From NCBI GenBank assembly GCA_050008575.1, contig JBEKMJ010000012.1, positions 1 to 64,000 of the forward strand: 64,000 bases of DNA, written 5' to 3'. The notes beneath the pieces were generated by a model, which made no database searches, was not told where the DNA came from, and saw only the letters and a list, made by a program, of their open reading frames with translations. Positions 60,444 through 64,000 of the stretch are shown here, one piece after another; positions within the stretch are counted from its first letter, which is position 1; each line of letters begins with the position of its first letter. Both the position numbers and the translations under genes were made by a program. The DNA is from Bog-159 sp050008575. Lineage in GTDB: Bacteria; Acidobacteriota; Terriglobia; Bryobacterales; Bryobacteraceae.

Positions 60444-63431
60444 TCACTGAATTGTCACATTGACTGTGTTGGCGACTAGCCCGTCGGCGGTAATCACGAT
60501 GTTCACGCTTCCTTGACCCGCCAACGCCTGCGGCAGCGGGCCTATGTTCACCTGATCCTCCCCGACGAACTGCGACGCGGCCGCCCCCAGTACTGGCACG
60601 CTCAAGCCGCCTACCGTCGCGGTGAAGTTCTTGGCGTTGCGGAAGCCCGTGCCGTAAATCTCGAGATAAACCTGTTCCGTGGATGGTCCGAGACTGACCG
60701 GCAATGCAACCACGTTCCCGGATACCAACAAGTAAACCGGCTGCAGCGGTTGCTGCGCTCCGGAAACCACAGGCAGAACCCAGGCCGCCACCAGCCCCGA
60801 GCCGTTTAACGCGAAGATCCCCGGCGAAACGGTGCCGATTGAGATCGTTGTGTACTGCACAGTCCCATTCTGATTCTGGATCGTCACCGTCGCGGTTCCC
60901 GCGGCGGTGCCTGCCGGAATCTCGAAATTGATCTGCCCCGGCGAGACGAAGTACAGGGGAGCCGGACGCGTTACGCCGGCTGAGTCTGTGACCGTCAATG
61001 AGTTGCCATCAAGCGATGTCGGCAGCGGCAGAGTCAGCGCCACGGCTGTTCCGGTGGCCAAATCCACGCCATATACGGACATGATGGACTCCGGCGCGAA
61101 GGCTTCGACTTGTCCAGCCGGGGCTAGTGTGACCACCGGGCTGGTTTGCGCAATCTTGGCGATCAAGCCGTCGCCGTAAGCGCCTGAGCCTCCGTGGTAC
61201 GAAGGCTGGACCACGCCTGGCGTCGTTGGGAGTGAAGCGCCAATCATGTTGCCCGCCACATAAATGTTCCCCATCGCGTCCACCGCCAGGCCCGATAGAG
61301 ATGAACCGCCGTTAACGCCAACGCCGGCAGCTCCCACCAGCGAAGAAAACAACAAGGTGGCGCCCGTGGGGTCGAGTTTCGAGACGAATCCCCCGGAGAC
61401 CAGGCCAGGTTGTATCGCATCGACTCCCTGGAAAAACTCGCTGCTGTAACCCGTCACGTATACATTCCCTTGAGCATCGAGTTGAATGGCTCCGAAGTAG
61501 TCGGCGACTTCAACAAACGTGGACCAGACCAAACCGGTTCCCTTGGGATTCAGCTTGGTCACGAATACACAATTGTTTCCTACACAGACGCCCTGATAGG
61601 CACCCGGCGTTAAGGGAAACGTTGTTGAGTTTGTGTAGCCGCCGATATAAGCGTTGCCCTGGCTGTCGGCAACCACGCCGCCCGGGAGGTCGCCAAAGCT
61701 GAGCCCCGTCGCTTCCAAATAGGTAAGGTAGGTGAGACTGGCCGCGCTTGCGCCTACCGGTCCGAACTTGGCGGCAAAGCCTACAAGTGGTATGGCATTG
61801 CTCGTCCCAAGTTCCGGCTGGAACGCGCCTGGAGTTGTAGGCAGGCTTGGCGAGCCCGTAACCCCAACCACATAGAAGTTTCCGCTGGGGTCCACCGTCA
61901 CACCAAAGGCCTCCGAGGTGCTCTCCGCCGCGCCATTCGGATCGCCGAGGAGCGTCGAGTACAGAAGTGTCGACAAGGTCGGGTCGAAAACGGATACAAA
62001 GCCGTTGCCATTCGTCGAAACGGTGCCCGCCGGAATGACGGCCCCCGGTGTAGTTGGGAAGCATTCGTAAGAGGCCGAGTCGGGTGGGATGCAATTGTAG
62101 ACGGTGTAACCTACGACGTAGGCGCGGCCCTGGGAATCCGTTGCGATGCCGAATCCAGCGGTTTGGTAGTCCCCGCCCAAAAAGGTCGAGTTTGTGAGCT
62201 GACCGGAGGCGCTGAACTTGGCCACGAAGGCGTTGTCTTGGCCACTACTCACGGCCTTGTTGTTCACCTCCGTCGGCGCCAGCAACGTCTGGAAAGCGCC
62301 TGCCGTGATCGGAAAATCGGGGGAATTCGTGGTGCCCACGACGTATAACGCATTGTCGTGGCTATCCCATACGACCGAGTTCCCCGAGGTGTAAACGGAT
62401 CCTCCCAGATAAGTGGAGTACAGAAACGCGGTGCCGGAGGGGTTCAGTGCACTCACAAAGGCCGTCCACATATTGCTTTTGCTGGTGGCTTGATATGCAT
62501 TGGCGACGGGAAAATCCGCCGACATGGTAAATCCGGTGACATAGACATCGCCGGCAGAGTCAATCGCCAGGGCCTGTGCCGGGCTGCCGGTCTGGTTCAC
62601 TACCTGGCTGCCCCCGATTTGGTCCGGCCCGGAACCGCCCAAATACGTCAGATAACTAAACACCGGATCGATCACCAGCGTCTGGCTGTGGTCGTACTTG
62701 CCGAGCCGGAAGCGGACTTTTCCGCCGGAGATGGTGTACCCGGCTTCGACAGTTGTCTTGCCGCCGTCGATAATCTGATATGCGACCGGCTTCCGCAGCG
62801 CCAGATCGCCGTCAGCCAGTCTTAGTAAAACATTGCCCGCGATGTCCAGACTCGGGGTCGCGCCGGTCAGCCCCAGCGAAATTTGCTTGGTGTCCGCACC
62901 CGCGGCGACCACGAAATCGTACTCCAATTTCCGTTGGTTGCCGTAGAAAACGGCGTCAATGCCCGGATAGATACCCCGGTACTTCACTTTGCCATAAGCA
63001 CCGATGCCGCTACGCCACTTCTTGGGATCGTTGCCGATGTAATAGTTGGCCGCGCCCGGAAGTAAATCCACGCCGGAAACTTGCGCCTTGCGGCCGCCCA
63101 GCAGTTCCATGCGGAAAACCGACGGCGGAGCTTTGACGCCAGCTACAGTCCGCAGCGAGAAAACAACTTCGTTCGATGTAAGAAACAACGAATAGCCGTC
63201 GCCGCGGGATAGAAACTTTACCTGGCTGTCCGTTTGGCCCTGATTGGCCTCGAAGCTCAAGGGCACGGCCAGGAGGGCTGTCTTAGCCGGTTTCACGTTG
63301 GCCGGGTTTTCCGGTGAATCCCCGAATATGTGCCCGGCCGTTAAGTTCCAAAGAACGATGGACATCAGGATGATTCCGGCCGTGCGCGCCGTGGAGCCGG
63401 CGTGGGCTGACAAAGTTCGGTCGCTCGTCAT
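60444..63431 (-). CDS. SBBP-repeat protein with Solibacter-type C-terminal domain
   Basis: 995 residues from ATG 63431 with GGAGGAAAAG upstream. A membrane or signal segment (IILMSIVLWNLTAGHIFG) is followed by PLSFEANQGQTDSQVKFLSR, the standard N-terminal domain of SBBP proteins. About ten beta-propeller repeats follow (SYLTYLGGSGPDQ; AIDSAGDVYVTGFTMSADFPV). The last ~230 residues (VVTLAPAGQVEAFAPESIMS through VNIVITADGLVANTVNVTIQ, with APLYFVSPGQINFEIP) match the TIGR03437 type described from Solibacter usitatus. A cell-surface role is likely. It lies between the two duplicated tRNA-Leu regions. Confidence 0.92.
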   Translation of the reverse strand: MTSDRTLSAHAGSTARTAGIILMSIVLWNLTAGHIFGDSPENPANVKPAKTALLAVPLSFEANQGQTDSQVKFLSRGDGYSLFLTSNEVVFSLRTVAGVKAPPSVFRMELLGGRKAQVSGVDLLPGAANYYIGNDPKKWRSGIGAYGKVKYRGIYPGIDAVFYGNQRKLEYDFVVAAGADTKQISLGLTGATPSLDIAGNVLLRLADGDLALRKPVAYQIIDGGKTTVEAGYTISGGKVRFRLGKYDHSQTLVIDPVFSYLTYLGGSGPDQIGGSQVVNQTGSPAQALAIDSAGDVYVTGFTMSADFPVANAYQATSKSNMWTAFVSALNPSGTAFLYSTYLGGSVYTSGNSVVWDSHDNALYVVGTTNSPDFPITAGAFQTLLAPTEVNNKAVSSGQDNAFVAKFSASGQLTNSTFLGGDYQTAGFGIATDSQGRAYVVGYTVYNCIPPDSASYECFPTTPGAVIPAGTVSTNGNGFVSVFDPTLSTLLYSTLLGDPNGAAESTSEAFGVTVDPSGNFYVVGVTGSPSLPTTPGAFQPELGTSNAIPLVGFAAKFGPVGASAASLTYLTYLEATGLSFGDLPGGVVADSQGNAYIGGYTNSTTFPLTPGAYQGVCVGNNCVFVTKLNPKGTGLVWSTFVEVADYFGAIQLDAQGNVYVTGYSSEFFQGVDAIQPGLVSGGFVSKLDPTGATLLFSSLVGAAGVGVNGGSSLSGLAVDAMGNIYVAGNMIGASLPTTPGVVQPSYHGGSGAYGDGLIAKIAQTSPVVTLAPAGQVEAFAPESIMSVYGVDLATGTAVALTLPLPTSLDGNSLTVTDSAGVTRPAPLYFVSPGQINFEIPAGTAAGTATVTIQNQNGTVQYTTISIGTVSPGIFALNGSGLVAAWVLPVVSGAQQPLQPVYLLVSGNVVALPVSLGPSTEQVYLEIYGTGFRNAKNFTATVGGLSVPVLGAAASQFVGEDQVNIGPLPQALAGQGSVNIVITADGLVANTVNVTIQ

Positions 63432-63570
63432 CTGCTTTTCCTCCGTCAGGCCCGCGGAGGAATGCACGGGTGCGCCATTCCGAGGGTAGGACCAACTTGT
63501 TGGATGCTGCCTTTGCACGTTTCGTTTCGGATCCGGGCCGGTATTCTGAAAAACCGTTTAGTGGCGGCCT

Positions 63571-63753
63571 TCATACGGATCGAAGAATTCGAGGCCGGCA
63601 CTGGGCTTTGTCCGCCCGCTCGGCGCACGATCCGCAAGCGAGGATGTGCTCCTCCAGCGCGGCCAGTGCGCTTTCGTCCTCGATGGCTGGCACGGGATTG
63701 AGAGACCCGCGCGGAACTGCAGAGGCGAAGCGGAGAACCACTACAAGAACCAC
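63571..63753 (-). pseudogene. Possible zinc-finger (anti-sigma-like) fragment
   Basis: AIEDESALAALEEHILACGS then CAERADKAQ resembles the H-x3-C-x2-C zinc-finger helix of anti-sigma or zf-HC2 proteins. Only ~40 residues are similar and there is no good start. Part of its upstream region is duplicated at about 59940. Confidence 0.35.
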
Positions 63754-63804
63754 TACCGTGCGCCTGTAGCAATTTTAGGGTAAACTCAAAGGAGTCAGGA
63801 CCTT

Positions 63805-63893
63805 GCCGGAGTGGCGGAACTGGCAGACGCACGGGACTCAAAATCCCGCATCCTTCACTGGGTATGAGGGTTCGACCCCCTCCTCCGGCACCA
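63805..63893 (+). tRNA. tRNA-Leu (anticodon CAA)
   Basis: 89 nt including encoded CCA. Acceptor GCCGGAG pairs with CTCCGGC (63883-63889). D arm GTGGCGGAACTGGCAGAC; anticodon stem CGGGA/TCCCG around loop CTCAAAA, giving anticodon CAA; a long variable arm (class II) and T loop GGGTTCGACCCC follow. All helices close, so it is the functional copy of the three seen. TAAACT lies 19 bp upstream as a possible -10. Confidence 0.95.
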
Positions 63894-64000
63894 CCATATG
63901 GGATCTTTATGGACATCGGCTGCCATCGTCGTGCCGGTCTTCGGCGCGGCATATGCGGCGAGCCTGTGGGCGGGCCGAGTCCTACGATGCCAGATGTCCA
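63894..64000. other. Window end, no gene assigned
   Basis: A plus frame opens at ATG 63898 (MGSLWTSAAIVVPVFGAAYA), hydrophobic at first and cut by the window edge. The ATG is 5 bases after the tRNA CCA with no ribosome site, so I do not call a gene. Confidence 0.3.

Noticed and set aside
63898..64000. Partial gene at the right edge
   Set aside because: Start is 5 bases from the tRNA end without a ribosome site, and too little sequence is visible.

Overview
The window looks like chromosomal DNA from an acidobacterium of the Solibacter/Bryobacter type (Bryobacterales). The reasons are high GC, many large secreted beta-propeller proteins (FG-GAP/VCBS, NHL, virginiamycin-B-lyase-like, GloVer and SBBP repeats), a C-terminal domain of the kind first catalogued in Solibacter usitatus (TIGR03437-like) at 60.4-61.1 kb, a TPR-bearing Ser/Thr kinase, and Tat-exported Gfo/Idh oxidoreductases. 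This assignment is from protein families read by eye, not from a search.

Layout. 0-4.6 kb: two tandem FG-GAP proteins and a DUF3617 protein. 4.9-11.2 kb: a membrane Ser/Thr kinase with TPRs, preceded by a chimeric relic of a sigma factor and a TPR protein; then a sugar epimerase, broken phosphoesterase and lactonase genes and a small coiled-coil membrane protein. 11.4-15 kb: a tightly overlapping HAD / deoxyhypusine-synthase-like / PfkB / ROK operon. 15.3-17.7 kb: methyltransferase, Gfo/Idh and ICMT genes on the minus strand. 17.9-20.2 kb: a small accessory island with an Xre/MbcA-RES toxin-antitoxin pair, then decayed FRG and SET genes, with a fragment of an acyl-CoA carboxylase gene on its left and the intact gene on its right. 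20.3-24.8 kb: acyl-CoA carboxylase beta subunit, a split AtuA and an enoyl-CoA hydratase, resembling liu/atu catabolism. 25-28.7 kb: smc. 28.7-34 kb: small genes, a truncated hemoglobin, PadR, a Vgb-like propeller. 34.3-38.2 kb: Pit phosphate transporter, rhomboid protease, aminotransferase. 38.4-45.9 kb: GloVer and FG-GAP proteins, a dioxygenase-like protein, and an ECF sigma/FecR pair. 46-50 kb: Gfo/Idh and TIM-barrel sugar genes with a decayed relative. 50.2-52.2 kb: an NHL protein.

52.4-57.7 kb is the most interesting stretch. A fusion of a sugar-binding-like domain to a TIR/deoxyribosyltransferase-like domain sits beside a coupled AAA ATPase / TOPRIM-like gene pair. That pair lies between an intact comM (yifB) gene and a second, decayed copy of the comM 3' end, about 460 bp long and about 96% identical. 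This looks like a small defence-type cargo module inserted at comM.

57.7-63.9 kb: another Vgb propeller, a tyrosine-integrase scrap, an SBBP giant, and three copies of a tRNA-Leu 5' end of which only the last (63805-63893) is intact. A further layer is a large set of short palindromes in nearly every intergenic space, two of which intrude into coding sequence.
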